A stretch of DNA of 64,000 bases from contig CAMLRG010000004.1 of NCBI GenBank assembly GCA_946482335.1, forward strand, positions 1 through 64,000. Direction: 5' to 3'. The notes beneath the pieces were generated by a model. The model was given only the letters and a program-made list of their open reading frames with translations. It was not told the DNA's origin and did not search any database. The translations under genes and the position numbers were made by a program. Shown in pieces: positions 17,466-26,728 of this stretch. The number at the start of each line of letters is the position of its first letter. Within the stretch, counting starts at the first letter, position 1. Origin of the DNA: an uncultured Duganella sp. Its GTDB lineage: Bacteria > Pseudomonadota > Gammaproteobacteria > Burkholderiales > Burkholderiaceae.

Positions 17466-17975
17466 CTATGTGTGGCGTGGGGGAAACTCGATGCGGTAAA
17501 GGTCCGTTTCCTTTTCGGTATCGAGCCGCTCGACGTAGTGCATGCCGAGCTTTTTCAGCAGTTCCGAAGAAGCAATATTACCTGGGGAAACAATGCCCAG
17601 CAGACGTGGCAGGCCGATCACATCGCGGCCATATGCCATCGCGGCCGACGCCGCTTCCCAGGCATAACCCTGCTCCCAGTAAGCAGGCAGGTAGGCATAG
17701 CCTATATCGGTATCGGGCAAGGTGTCGCGCTTGATCAAGCCGCACATGCCGATGCACGCGCCATCCGCCTTGCGCGTGACCATCCACAGCGAGTAACCGA
17801 GCTCGGCCTGCATCGCGACCGGGCCGGCCAGCAAGGCCGCGCGCGCGCCTTCCATATCGCGCACGCCTTTGTCGCCAATGTTCTGGAGAAAGGAAGGTTC
17901 GTTCACGAGGCGCAGGTAGAACGAGGCATCATCAACGGTGAGGGGACGCAGGGTCAGTCGTTTGGTTTCGATCAT
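17466..17975 (-). CDS. GNAT family N-acetyltransferase (RimJ/RimL-like)
   Basis: A 169-residue protein beginning MIETKRLTLRPLTVDDA, the standard opening of RimJ/RimL-type GNAT acetyltransferases, with an acetyl-CoA pocket region around YWEQGYAWEAASA. The start at ATG 17975 overlaps the stop of the upstream acetyltransferase gene (ATGA), so it is probably the last gene of a codA-GNAT-GNAT operon. Substrate unknown. Confidence 0.88.
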   Translation of the reverse strand: MIETKRLTLRPLTVDDASFYLRLVNEPSFLQNIGDKGVRDMEGARAALLAGPVAMQAELGYSLWMVTRKADGACIGMCGLIKRDTLPDTDIGYAYLPAYWEQGYAWEAASAAMAYGRDVIGLPRLLGIVSPGNIASSELLKKLGMHYVERLDTEKETDLYRIEFPPRHT

Positions 17976-18535
17976 TGCTCCGGCCAATCGTTAGGGTCGG
18001 CCAGGAACTTGTACATCACATACACGTCGACAAAACCGAGCTGCTGGTGGCGATAGGCGCGCGGCAGCGTGCCTATGACAGAAAAGCCGAGCCGCTTCCA
18101 CAGCAGCACGGCCGACACATTGGTGCTTACTACGTAATTGAATTGCATGGCCAGGTAGCCATCGCGCCGCGCCTGTTCCAGGCAATGGCGGCCCAGCATC
18201 TTGCCGATGCCCACACCTTGCGCGGCGGGACTGACCATGAAGGAAGCATTCGCGACATGCGAACCGCGGTCCAGCTGGTTGGGCAGCAGGCGGTACATGC
18301 CAAGCAGGCGGCCGGTGTTCAGCACCGCCACCCAGGTTTTGATGCCGCGCCCGAACCAATAGGCGTGGCAATCGTCGCGGCTGGTGTCCGCGGCGAAGTA
18401 ATAGGTGTCACCGCTGGCAATCAACTCCTGGAAAATCGTCCACATGGAGTCGAAATCGGCCTCGGTGGCTGGGCGGATGCCAATGTCGTTCAAAGCTGCT
18501 CCCAACGGCAGGAATGATGCTGGATTGTCATGCAT
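17972..18535 (-). CDS. GNAT family N-acetyltransferase
   Basis: A 187-residue GNAT enzyme. IRPATEADFDSMWTIFQE is the usual beta1-alpha1 opening, and the acetyl-CoA loop appears as QGVGIGKMLGRH (Q/RxxGxG/A motif). The start ATG 18535 overlaps the end of the CodA-like gene by 8 nt; no spaced Shine-Dalgarno is obvious, consistent with translational coupling. Ends in an ATGA overlap with the second GNAT gene. Substrate unknown. Confidence 0.88.
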   Translation of the reverse strand: MHDNPASFLPLGAALNDIGIRPATEADFDSMWTIFQELIASGDTYYFAADTSRDDCHAYWFGRGIKTWVAVLNTGRLLGMYRLLPNQLDRGSHVANASFMVSPAAQGVGIGKMLGRHCLEQARRDGYLAMQFNYVVSTNVSAVLLWKRLGFSVIGTLPRAYRHQQLGFVDVYVMYKFLADPNDWPEQ

Positions 18536-19829
18536 TTTCCTGTGCAAGTCCAGTCCGCTTCGGCAGGCGGAAGTCGACCTCACCCGGTCGCCCCGGCAAG
18601 GACAGGCGGGCCGCTGCGCGCGGCGACTCCGCCACCACGTGCCCGCGCCTCAGCACCAGCAGGCGCGCCGCGCGCAGGCGGATCGCTTCCACCGGATCGC
18701 CGGCATCGAGCAGCACCAGGTCGGCGTGGCAGCCGGGCTGCAGCCCATAGCCCTCCAGTCCCAGGATCTGCGCCGGCGTTTCGGTGACGGCACGGAAGCA
18801 GGCCCGCATCGCATCCTGCCCCGTCATCTGCGCGACGTGCAAGCCCATGTGGGCCACTTCCAGCATATCGCCGGAACCGAGGCCATACCACGGGTCCATC
18901 ACGCAATCGTGCCCGAATGCGACGGCAATGCCCTGCGCCAGCATTTCCGGCACGCGCGTCATGCCGCGCCGCTTGGGATAAGTGTCGTGGCGGCCCTGCA
19001 GCGTGATGTTGATGAGCGGGTTGGCGATCGCGGCCACGCCCGCCTCCCGGATCAGCGGCAGCAATTTGCTGACGTAATAGTTGTCCATCGAATGCATGGA
19101 CGTCAGGTGCGAGCCGGCCACGCGGCCCTGCAGGCCGAGGCGCTGCGTATGGCAGGCCAGGGTTTCGATATGGCGCGACAAGGGATCGTCCGACTCGTCG
19201 CAATGCATGTCGACGCGCAGGCCCTTGTCGGCGGCGAATTCGCACAGGATGCGCACCGACTCGGCGCCATCGGCCATGGTCCGCTCAAAGTGCGGGATGC
19301 CGCCCACCACATCGACGCCCATCGCAATCGCGCGCCGCAGGTTGGCCAGCGCGGTCGGGCTGCGCAACACGCCATCCTGCGGGAAGGCGACCAGTTGCAA
19401 ATCGAGGTAAGGTGCCACGCGGCGCTTCACGTCGAGCAGCGCCTCCACCGCCAGCAGGCGGTCGTCGCACACATCGACATGGCTGCGGATCGCGAGCAAG
19501 CCGCGCGCCACGGCCCAATCGCAATACTGCAGCGCGCGCTCCACCAGGGCATCCTGCGTCAATTGCGGCTTCAGTTCGCCCCACAGCGCAATGCCTTCCA
19601 GCAGCGTGCCGGACTGGTTCACGCGCGGCAGGCCGTAACTGAGTGTGGCATCCATATGGAAGTGTGCATCGGCGAAGGGCGGCGTCACCAGCTTGCCTTG
19701 CGCATCGATTTCGCGCGCCCCCTTGGCTTGCAATGCAGGAGCGACATCGGCGATGCGTCCCCGGTCAATGGCGATATCGATGCCCTGGCGTCCGTCGGGC
19801 AAGTTGGCATTGCGGATAACCAGGTCCAT
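18528..19829 (-). CDS. codA: CodA-like cytosine/isoguanine deaminase (amidohydrolase)
   Basis: A 433-residue metal-dependent amidohydrolase. HFHMD near residue 57, HCDESDD near 215 and FGHDCVMDPWY near 310 are the metal and catalytic motifs of the CodA branch; GAGGAG lies 8 nt before ATG 19829. In E. coli CodA the last motif reads FGHDDVFDPWY. Here the residue after the metal aspartate (Asp314 in E. coli, known to tune substrate choice) is Cys. Deamination of cytosine, isoguanine or a related heterocycle is likely, but the exact substrate is open. First gene of an operon with two GNATs, divergent from the phasin gene. Confidence 0.82.
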   Translation of the reverse strand: MDLVIRNANLPDGRQGIDIAIDRGRIADVAPALQAKGAREIDAQGKLVTPPFADAHFHMDATLSYGLPRVNQSGTLLEGIALWGELKPQLTQDALVERALQYCDWAVARGLLAIRSHVDVCDDRLLAVEALLDVKRRVAPYLDLQLVAFPQDGVLRSPTALANLRRAIAMGVDVVGGIPHFERTMADGAESVRILCEFAADKGLRVDMHCDESDDPLSRHIETLACHTQRLGLQGRVAGSHLTSMHSMDNYYVSKLLPLIREAGVAAIANPLINITLQGRHDTYPKRRGMTRVPEMLAQGIAVAFGHDCVMDPWYGLGSGDMLEVAHMGLHVAQMTGQDAMRACFRAVTETPAQILGLEGYGLQPGCHADLVLLDAGDPVEAIRLRAARLLVLRRGHVVAESPRAAARLSLPGRPGEVDFRLPKRTGLAQENA

Positions 19830-19890
19830 CGCTTTGACTCCTCAAGGTAGGGATGGCCGATTGTAGGCAGAGCCCGCACGGCATGCAATG

Positions 19891-19978
19891 TTGCAGCGCA
19901 TAACTTTTGCTTCAATAGTGGGCAAAAATGTCTTTCCATTACCATAATTCGTCGCTAGAATGGCCTTATTGCAGCGCA
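19891..19978. promoter_or_regulatory. Phasin promoter with two TTGCAGCGCA sites (putative PhaR operators)
   Basis: A 10-mer TTGCAGCGCA occurs twice in the same orientation, at 19891-19900 and 19969-19978. A sigma70-like promoter lies between: -35 TTTCCA (19933-19938), 17 nt, -10 TAGAAT (19956-19961). This puts the second site at the transcription start. PhaR-type regulators of phasin genes bind TGC-rich dyads of this kind (known in outline). Inference: PhaR represses this phasin through these boxes. Confidence 0.5.
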
Positions 19979-20005
19979 CCATTTCCCACCGATCCAGGAG
20001 AAAAT

Positions 20006-20620
20006 ATGTTTTCGATTCCCGAGCAATTTTCCGCAGCCACCAAGTCGCAGCTGGAAGCGCAGCTGAAAATCCTCAACAACATGGCGACTACTGCCTTCGA
20101 AGGCGCTCAAAAGGTGATCGCGCTCAACCTGAGCACCACCAAAGCTTCCGTTGAAAAAAGTTCCGCCGCTGCGCGCGACCTGCTGGAAGCGAAAGACCCG
20201 CAAGAATTCTTCGCCAAGAGCACCGCCCGCGTCCCGAATTTCGATGGCGTGTTCGCCTATGGCCGCGAACTGTTCAGCATTGCCAGCAAGGCCCAGGCGG
20301 AACTGTTCCAGGCGGCGCAAGAGCAATTGAAGGAAGCCAGCAAGCAAGCCGTGAAGGTGCCGAAGCTGGCCGCGCCCGAACTCGGCGCCGCCCCGGCGCC
20401 CGCGCCGGCGCCAAAGGCGGCCAAATCCGAAGCCAAGCCAGCACCGAAGGCTGAAGTGAAAACCGAAGCGAAGGCCGAGCCAAAAGCCGAACCTGCCGAC
20501 AGCACGCCGGAAATCAAGCTGGAAGCCAAGGCCGAAGCGAAGCAAGAAGCCAAGTCCGCCAAGCCCGCCGGCAACTTCCCCGACCCCAAGGCCGCCAACG
20601 CTGCCAAAGCCCAGAAGTAA
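20006..20620 (+). CDS. Phasin family protein (PHB granule-associated)
   Basis: A 204-residue protein starting at ATG 20006 after AGGAG (20-mer leader ending CCAGGAGAAAAT). Residues 1-115 form the amphipathic phasin domain (MFSIPEQFSAATKSQLEAQ, then the EFFAKSTARVPNF region). Residues 125-204 are a low-complexity Ala/Lys/Pro/Glu tail similar to PhaF-like extensions. It coats polyhydroxyalkanoate granules and controls their size. The ORF could extend upstream to 19928, but the promoter and ribosome site argue against that. A 44-nt hairpin without a T tract follows at 20630-20673. Confidence 0.92.
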   Translation: MFSIPEQFSAATKSQLEAQLKILNNMATTAFEGAQKVIALNLSTTKASVEKSSAAARDLLEAKDPQEFFAKSTARVPNFDGVFAYGRELFSIASKAQAELFQAAQEQLKEASKQAVKVPKLAAPELGAAPAPAPAPKAAKSEAKPAPKAEVKTEAKAEPKAEPADSTPEIKLEAKAEAKQEAKSAKPAGNFPDPKAANAAKAQK

Positions 20621-20629
20621 ACCATTCCG

Positions 20630-20673
20630 ACCCGCGCCCACCATTGCCGCCATGGCCGTGGTGCGACGCGGGT
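20630..20673. other. Hairpin after the phasin gene
   Basis: ACCCGCG (20630-20636) pairs with CGCGGGT (20667-20673), and CACCA (20639-20643) with TGGTG (20659-20663), giving a nested stem. No T tract follows, so it is not called an intrinsic terminator. It may stabilise the 3' end of the abundant phasin mRNA. Confidence 0.45.
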
Positions 20674-20756
20674 TCGCCATTCCGATGCGCGGTCTGCGGA
20701 AAATTCTGCCCTGATGTATCCTTGCAGGCTCTTGGCAGCATTTTCCAACTTAGCTT

Positions 20757-22508
20757 ATGAGTTTATCGCGCCTGATCGGTGGCTTTGTCCGCAGCCATTG
20801 GCGTTCTTATGCGGCCGCCGGCGCCATGTTGACCGGCGTCGCAATCATCGGCATTTGCATTCCGCGCCAGATCGGCTTCATGGTCGATGGCCTGGCGGCG
20901 GGCAAGCTTGGCCGCGAGGCGCTGTGGCAAGCCATCGGCTTGCTGCTCCTGCTTGGCGTGGCCAATTATGGCTTGCGCGTGGCGTGGCGCATGAAGCTGT
21001 TCTCGGCTGCTTACCAGCTGGGCGTCGAATTGCGCACCCGCTTTTACCGCCGGCTCTCGCTGCAAGGCCCGCAATTTTTCCAGAAACAGCGCACCGGCGA
21101 CCTGATGGCGCTGGCCACCAACGATATCGACGCCATCGAAATGGCGGCCGGCGAGGCGATGCTGGCGGGCTTCGACGGCACGCTGACGCTGCTGCTGGTG
21201 CTCGGCATGATGCTGGTCGGCGTCGATTGGCGCCTGGCCCTGTTCGCACTGATCCCCTTTCCGCTGATGGCCTGGGCCTTCTGGCGCATTTCCTCGCATA
21301 TCCACACTGCCTCGGCCGATTCGCTGAAGCGCTTCAGCGCCTTGAACGACCACGTGCAGGAGACGCTGTCCGGTGTGCGCACCTTGCGCGCCCTCGGCCT
21401 GGAACAGCGCAGCAGCAAGCGCTTTGAAGAGCTGGCCGGCGCGGCGGCGGATGCCAGCTTGACCGCCCAGCGCTGGGAGGCCGCTTACGAGCCGGCCGTC
21501 GGCTTGACGCTTACCGCGGCCACCGGGCTGTCGCTGGGCCTGGGCGGCTACTTGGTGTGGCAGGACGAATTGACCATCGGCGAGCTGACCAGCTTCAGCA
21601 TGTACCTGGGCCAGTTGATCTGGCCGATGTTCGCCGCCGGCTGGGTGCTGTCGCTGATTGAGCGCGGCCGCGCAGCCTATGCGCGCCTGCAGCCGATGCT
21701 GGATGCGCCATTGACCATCGAAGACCATGGCACCCTGCCCCACGTCGCCCCCGGCAACCTGCAATTGCGCGGCGTCGGTTTCGCCTACCCCGGCCAGCAG
21801 GAGCCCGCACTGTCCGACATCTCATTGACGCTGAAGCCGGGCCAGACGCTGGGGCTGGTCGGCCCCACCGGCGCCGGAAAATCGACCTTGCTGCGCGTGC
21901 TGCTGCGCCAGGTCACGCCGACGCACGGCAGCGTGCAATGGAGCGGGCACGCGCTGGACCAGTACACGCTGCAAGCGCTGCGCGCGGCGATCAGCTGGGT
22001 GCCGCAGGAATCCTTCCTGTTCTCGGCCTCGATCGCCGACAATATCGCCCTGGCGCGGCCTGGCGCCACGCGGGCGGAGGTGGAGCGCGCGGCGGAACTG
22101 GCTTCCATCCACGACGACATCCAGCTGTTCCCGCACAAGTATGAAACGGAAGTGGGCGAGAAAGGCATCACCCTGTCCGGCGGCCAGCGCCAGCGGGTGG
22201 CGATCGCGCGCGCCCTGCTGTCGGATAACGACTTGCTCTTGCTGGACGACGCCCTGTCCGCCGTCGATACCGGCACCGAGACCGCCATCCTCGAACACCT
22301 GGAGGAGCTGCGCCGCGCCCACACCACGCGCAGCGCCATCATCTCCAGCCACCGCCTGAGCGCGGTCGTCGATGCCGACCAGATCGTGGTGCTGCAGCAT
22401 GGCCGCATCACCGAATCCGGCACGCATGAAGAATTGCTCGCGCTGAACGGCTGGTATGCCAGCCAGTGGCGCTACCAACAATTGGAGGCCAGCCTTGACG
22501 CAGCCTGA
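20757..22508 (+). CDS. mdlA: ABC exporter half-transporter MdlA-like
   Basis: A 583-residue TMD-NBD half-transporter. Six TM helices occupy about 1-310; the ATPase domain has Walker A GPTGAGKST, signature LSGGQRQR and Walker B LLLLDDALSAVD. The Walker B ends in Asp-Asp rather than Asp-Glu, the same catalytic-site degeneracy as E. coli MdlA, which also matches closely in length and in the RTGDLMALATND and WRYQQLEA regions (from memory). It should form a heterodimer with the next gene product in the inner membrane. Exported substrate unknown. No good Shine-Dalgarno is visible. Confidence 0.9.
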   Translation: MSLSRLIGGFVRSHWRSYAAAGAMLTGVAIIGICIPRQIGFMVDGLAAGKLGREALWQAIGLLLLLGVANYGLRVAWRMKLFSAAYQLGVELRTRFYRRLSLQGPQFFQKQRTGDLMALATNDIDAIEMAAGEAMLAGFDGTLTLLLVLGMMLVGVDWRLALFALIPFPLMAWAFWRISSHIHTASADSLKRFSALNDHVQETLSGVRTLRALGLEQRSSKRFEELAGAAADASLTAQRWEAAYEPAVGLTLTAATGLSLGLGGYLVWQDELTIGELTSFSMYLGQLIWPMFAAGWVLSLIERGRAAYARLQPMLDAPLTIEDHGTLPHVAPGNLQLRGVGFAYPGQQEPALSDISLTLKPGQTLGLVGPTGAGKSTLLRVLLRQVTPTHGSVQWSGHALDQYTLQALRAAISWVPQESFLFSASIADNIALARPGATRAEVERAAELASIHDDIQLFPHKYETEVGEKGITLSGGQRQRVAIARALLSDNDLLLLDDALSAVDTGTETAILEHLEELRRAHTTRSAIISSHRLSAVVDADQIVVLQHGRITESGTHEELLALNGWYASQWRYQQLEASLDAA

Positions 22509-24276
22509 CAACCCAGGGCGCCGCGAACAGACGCGCCAGGCCGCCGGCTTGCTGCGCGAAGCTTCCGGCCCCGACCTGCACCATCTCGGCTGGGCCGTGC
22601 TGTGGCTGATGTTCGCGGCGGGGATGGAAGTGCTGGGCCCTTTGCTGGGCAAACGCCTGATCGATGAACATTTGCTGCCCCGACAGCTCGACTGGCTCCC
22701 CATGGCACTGTTGCTGGGCGGTGTGCTGGTGACCGGCTGGATCGCGACCTGGGTGCGTTACCGGCAGCTGGTGCGCTTGTCCGGCGTGGCCATGCGTTCG
22801 GTGCAGCGGCTGCGCGAACGCGTCTACAGCCACGTGCTGCGCTTGCCGATGGCCTTCTTCGACCGCGCCATCACCGGCCAGCTCGTCTCGCGCGTGACCA
22901 ACGACACCGAGGCGGTGAAAGGCCTGTACATCCAGGTGCTGTTCGTGATCCTCGACAGCACCATCGTGCTGGCCGGGACGGTGGCCGCCATGGCCTGGCT
23001 GGACTGGCGCCTGATGACCATCGTGGTGGCGCTGCTGCCTTTCGTGCTGGTCATCGTGTGGTTGTACCAGCGCCTGAGCGCCCCGGCCGTGACGCGCGCG
23101 CGCCAGCTGCGCAGCGACATCAATGCGCAAATCGCCGAATCCATCGGCGGCATGACGGTGCTGCAGGCGAATAATGCGGAACAGCGCTTTGGCGAACGCT
23201 TCGCGCGCACCAATGCGGACCACTACACCCAGCGCCTGGCTGAAATCCGCGCCAACGCCTGGCTGCTGCGTCCCGCGCTGGACATGCTGAATATCCTGCT
23301 GCTGGCATCGGTAATCTTCATGTTCGGCCAGCGCGACATGAGCGCGGCGGAAGTGGGCGTTCTGTATGCCTTCATCAACTACATCGCCCGCGTGATCGAA
23401 CCGCTGATCCAGATCACGATGCAGTTCTCGCAGCTGCAGCAATCGGTGGTGGCGGCATCGCGCGTCGCCACGCTGCTCGGCGAGCAGAGCGCACCGGAAC
23501 ACCGCGCCGGCGCCCACGTGCGCCACGCCGCCAATGACGATGGCGCGCCGGCGGTCGACATCCGCGCGCTCGACTTCGAATACATCGCCGGCCAGCGCGT
23601 GCTGCACCAGCTGTCGCTGCAAATTCCGCAAGGCGCCTTCTTCGGCATCGTCGGCCACACCGGCAGCGGCAAATCCACCTTGCTGTCGCTGCTGCTGCGC
23701 TACTACCCCGCCCCGCACGGCAGCATCCGCATGAATGGCCTGCTGCTCGACGAAATCGACAACGAGCAGTTCCGCACCGACGTCGGCCTGGTGCCGCAAG
23801 ACCCCTTCCTGCTGGCTGCCTCGGCACGCGAGAACATCGACATGGGGCGCGGCCTGTCACGGCAGGAAATCGAAGCCGCTGCGCGCGCCGCCCATTGCCA
23901 CGACTTCATCATGGCGATGGAGGAAGGCTACGACACCCTGCTTGGCGAAGGCGGCTCGCGCCTTTCCTCCGGCCAGAAACAGCTGATCGCCATCGCCCGC
24001 GCCCTGGCCGGCAAGCCGCGCATCCTGCTGCTGGACGAAGCCACCTCGCGCATCGACTCGCACACCGAGCAGATCGTCCAGGTCGCGCTGACCGAATTGC
24101 GCGGCCAGGTCACCATCATCGCCATCGCCCACCGCCTGTCCACCATCCGCGAAGCGGACCGCATCATCGTCCTGAACCACGGCCGCATCGCCGAACAGGG
24201 CCCGCACGAAGAGCTGATGCAGATGGAGAATGGCTTATACCAGCGCCTTTACCTCCTGCAGCAGCTCGCGGCTTGA
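22495..24276 (+). CDS. mdlB: ABC exporter half-transporter MdlB-like
   Basis: A 593-residue TMD-NBD half-transporter; the length equals that of E. coli MdlB as I recall it. The start is chosen as TTG 22495 because GGAGG (22484-22488) lies 6 nt upstream and the overlap with mdlA is only 14 nt; ATG 22456 would overlap by 53 nt. Motifs: Walker A GHTGSGKST, signature LSSGQKQ, Walker B LLLDEATSRID with a normal catalytic Glu. So the MdlAB heterodimer has one canonical and one degenerate ATP site. Convergent with the ABC-2 permease gene. Confidence 0.9.
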   Translation: MTQPDNPGRREQTRQAAGLLREASGPDLHHLGWAVLWLMFAAGMEVLGPLLGKRLIDEHLLPRQLDWLPMALLLGGVLVTGWIATWVRYRQLVRLSGVAMRSVQRLRERVYSHVLRLPMAFFDRAITGQLVSRVTNDTEAVKGLYIQVLFVILDSTIVLAGTVAAMAWLDWRLMTIVVALLPFVLVIVWLYQRLSAPAVTRARQLRSDINAQIAESIGGMTVLQANNAEQRFGERFARTNADHYTQRLAEIRANAWLLRPALDMLNILLLASVIFMFGQRDMSAAEVGVLYAFINYIARVIEPLIQITMQFSQLQQSVVAASRVATLLGEQSAPEHRAGAHVRHAANDDGAPAVDIRALDFEYIAGQRVLHQLSLQIPQGAFFGIVGHTGSGKSTLLSLLLRYYPAPHGSIRMNGLLLDEIDNEQFRTDVGLVPQDPFLLAASARENIDMGRGLSRQEIEAAARAAHCHDFIMAMEEGYDTLLGEGGSRLSSGQKQLIAIARALAGKPRILLLDEATSRIDSHTEQIVQVALTELRGQVTIIAIAHRLSTIREADRIIVLNHGRIAEQGPHEELMQMENGLYQRLYLLQQLAA

Positions 24277-24296
24277 TTCGACGCGCCGCGCCGCCA

Positions 24297-25856
24297 TCAC
24301 GCGGCGAGGCGCAAGCGGCTGTGGGCCAGGCCTGCCGCCCACATCAGGCAGCCGGCCAGGGCCCACGCGGCGGCGGTAGCGGCGGTTGCGGCGCCGTTGA
24401 AGCCGACCAGGTCCAGTTCCGCCATTCGTGGCGAGTTGATCGCGACGTACCAGACGAACAGGAACAGCGCGAGAAACAGGCGCGAGCCGCGCGTCAGGCT
24501 GCCGAGCAGGCTGGCGGCGGATGCCATGGCCAGCACGCCGCCGGCAACGGCGGCCGCGCGGGCCGGTGCATCAGGCGCCCAACGCAGCGCTACGATGGCC
24601 AGCGGCGCCGCCAAGGCGACACCGGCGCACCAGTGCCGCAGGTAGCGCCGCACCGGGCCGCCAGGCAGCGCGGCGGTCATGGCGTCGGCGCCGTGCTGCC
24701 AGTCGCGCGGCACGATGCCGCACACGACCACACCCCAGCAAGCCACGCCCAGCGTCATCACGCCCGCCAGCACTCCGGCATCGACTGCGGCGGCGGCGAT
24801 CCCGGTGGCAACCAGTGCCAGTGTGGCGGCTGGCGACATGGCCAGCACCAGCGCCACTTCCGCCAGCACTTCCCCCGCGAAGCCCGGCACGCGCATGGCC
24901 AGCGCCGGCAGCGGCCGCACCAGCCAGCCGACCGGCCGCACCAGGCGGTCTGCCAGTGCCAGCAGGCGGCTGCCGCGCGCCGAGGAACGTGGCCGCACGT
25001 GGTCCGGCGAGTAGCGGTGGAAGAACAGTGCCGCCGGCACCAGCAGCAGGCATGACAGCCCCAGCGTCGCTGCGCGGATCGACCATGCCTTCCAGGTCCA
25101 CAGCCCGTCCGGCATGATAATGGGCGCCACCGCCGGGTCGAATGCGTGGCGGCCCAGCGCGAAATAGGTGGTCGCAAAATGGTCGCGCAGCGTCGTCACC
25201 GCCACCGACAGCCCGGAAAAATCGAGGAACATCGGCCACGTGGCATCCGGGTGCTCGGTGACGCCGGCGATGGCGCCGAACTGCGCGCACCACAGGATGA
25301 AGTACAGCACGTCGCCGCGCTTGCCGACCAGCGACCCGATATTGTCGAACAGGACAGCGCATGCGGCGCTGAAGCTGACGATCGGCAGCAGCATCAGGAC
25401 ATACGTCTGCAGATAGGTCAGCAACTGTATCGGCCCCTGGCCACGCAAGGCGTGCAGCGCCAGCGTGGAGCCCAGGTAGGCCAGCACGAACAGCAGCAGG
25501 TAGGCCATGCCGCCCAGCCAGCGCCCCAGCGCCAGCAAGGCATTGCCGGCGCCGGTCGCCCCGATCACCGCGCCCATGCCGCTTTGCAGGTCTTCGGCCA
25601 CGCGGCCGCGCAGCAGGAAGAAGCCGGCCAGCCCAAGCAGGATGCCGGCGATATGTGCGCTGCCATAGGCCAGCGCCTGGCTGGTGTACAGCACGCGCTT
25701 GCCGTCGATGACCATCATGGTGATGCCGTCGGCCGGGTCGGCAACCGCCAGCCAGCAAATCGCAATCGCGGCCAGCATCGCCGCCAGCGTGGACAAGCGG
25801 CGCAAGCGCAAGCGCACTTCGTTCAGCGCGATCACGCGCAGGGCATGGGCGTTCAC
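24297..25856 (-). CDS. ABC-2 type permease, large membrane protein
   Basis: A 519-residue protein with about 12 hydrophobic helices and no ATPase domain. The start is GTG 25856, which overlaps the stop of the ATPase gene (GTGA) and has GGAGG about 7 nt upstream; the frame extends further upstream only as an arginine/glycine-rich shadow. It should be the membrane partner of the adjacent ATPase in an ABC-2 exporter. It converges on mdlB with a 20-nt gap. Substrate unknown. Confidence 0.85.
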   Translation of the reverse strand: MNAHALRVIALNEVRLRLRRLSTLAAMLAAIAICWLAVADPADGITMMVIDGKRVLYTSQALAYGSAHIAGILLGLAGFFLLRGRVAEDLQSGMGAVIGATGAGNALLALGRWLGGMAYLLLFVLAYLGSTLALHALRGQGPIQLLTYLQTYVLMLLPIVSFSAACAVLFDNIGSLVGKRGDVLYFILWCAQFGAIAGVTEHPDATWPMFLDFSGLSVAVTTLRDHFATTYFALGRHAFDPAVAPIIMPDGLWTWKAWSIRAATLGLSCLLLVPAALFFHRYSPDHVRPRSSARGSRLLALADRLVRPVGWLVRPLPALAMRVPGFAGEVLAEVALVLAMSPAATLALVATGIAAAAVDAGVLAGVMTLGVACWGVVVCGIVPRDWQHGADAMTAALPGGPVRRYLRHWCAGVALAAPLAIVALRWAPDAPARAAAVAGGVLAMASAASLLGSLTRGSRLFLALFLFVWYVAINSPRMAELDLVGFNGAATAATAAAWALAGCLMWAAGLAHSRLRLAA

Positions 25857-26728
25857 GCTGCCTCCGCCACCGGTTCGGTCATTGCATAGCGCTGCGCCAT
25901 CAGCGCCTCTTCCAGGCTGGGTTCGACCGGCAAGGCCCCGGCCAGCGGCTGGTCCGGGTGTGCCACGCGCAGCTGCACCTGCGCGCCCTGGCGCTGCGCC
26001 TGCAGCACGTGCAGCCGGCTGCGCAGCGCGTCGTAATCGGCGGCGTCGACGCTGGCTTGCCACACCTGGCCGCGTGCGCGCTGCAGGATGGCGTCCGGCG
26101 TTTCCAGCGCCAGCAGGCGCCCTTTGCGCATGATCGCCAGCTGGCCGGCGATGCTTTCCACGTCCGGCACGATATGGGTCGACACGACCACCAGCTTGCC
26201 GAAGCCCAGTTCGGACAGCAGGCGGCGGAAGCGCAGCCGCTCCTCCGGGTCCAGTCCGGCCGTGGGTTCATCCACGATCAGGATGTCGGGATCGTTCAGC
26301 AATGCCTGCGCGATCCCCAGCCGGCGCCGCATGCCGCCCGAAAACGCGGCGGCAGGCCGGCGCGCATGCTCGGCCAGGTTGACCAGTTCCAGCAGCTTGC
26401 GGATGCGGCCCGGGTCGCGCACGCCCTTCAGCGCCGCAAAGTACTGCATGCATTCCAGCGCCGTCAGGTTCGGGTAGACGCCGAATTCCTGCGGCAGGAA
26501 GCCCAGGCGGCGGCGCATGGCATCCGGATTGCGCACAATGTCGACCCCATCGAACAGGATGGTCCCGGTGCTGGGGCGCGCCAGCGTGGCGACCAGCTGC
26601 ATCAGGGTGGTTTTGCCGGCCCCGTTGTGACCAACCAGCCCAACCACACCTGTACCGAGTGTCAGTGACACGTCGTCCACCGCTTTCAGGTCGCGATAGG
26701 CCTTGCTTACATTGCGCAGTTCCAGCAT
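25853..26728 (-). CDS. ABC transporter ATP-binding protein (ABC-2/NatA-type)
   Basis: A 291-residue ATPase. The start is ATG 26728 (MLELRNVSKAYRDLKA) with GGAGA upstream. Motifs: Walker A GHNGAGKTT, Q-loop LPQEFGVYP, signature FSGGMRRRLGIAQ, Walker B ILIVDEPTAGLDPEE, switch His in STHIVPDVE. The signature and the LDPEERLRFR segment are typical of ABC-2 exporters. The C-terminal 80 residues form the usual accessory domain. First gene of a two-gene operon with the permease. Confidence 0.92.
   Translation of the reverse strand: MLELRNVSKAYRDLKAVDDVSLTLGTGVVGLVGHNGAGKTTLMQLVATLARPSTGTILFDGVDIVRNPDAMRRRLGFLPQEFGVYPNLTALECMQYFAALKGVRDPGRIRKLLELVNLAEHARRPAAAFSGGMRRRLGIAQALLNDPDILIVDEPTAGLDPEERLRFRRLLSELGFGKLVVVSTHIVPDVESIAGQLAIMRKGRLLALETPDAILQRARGQVWQASVDAADYDALRSRLHVLQAQRQGAQVQLRVAHPDQPLAGALPVEPSLEEALMAQRYAMTEPVAEAA

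Noticed and set aside
25857..26063. N-terminal extension of the ABC-2 permease
   Set aside because: Arg/Gly/Ala-rich shadow of the ATPase gene; GTG 25856 with GGAGG gives the usual coupled start.
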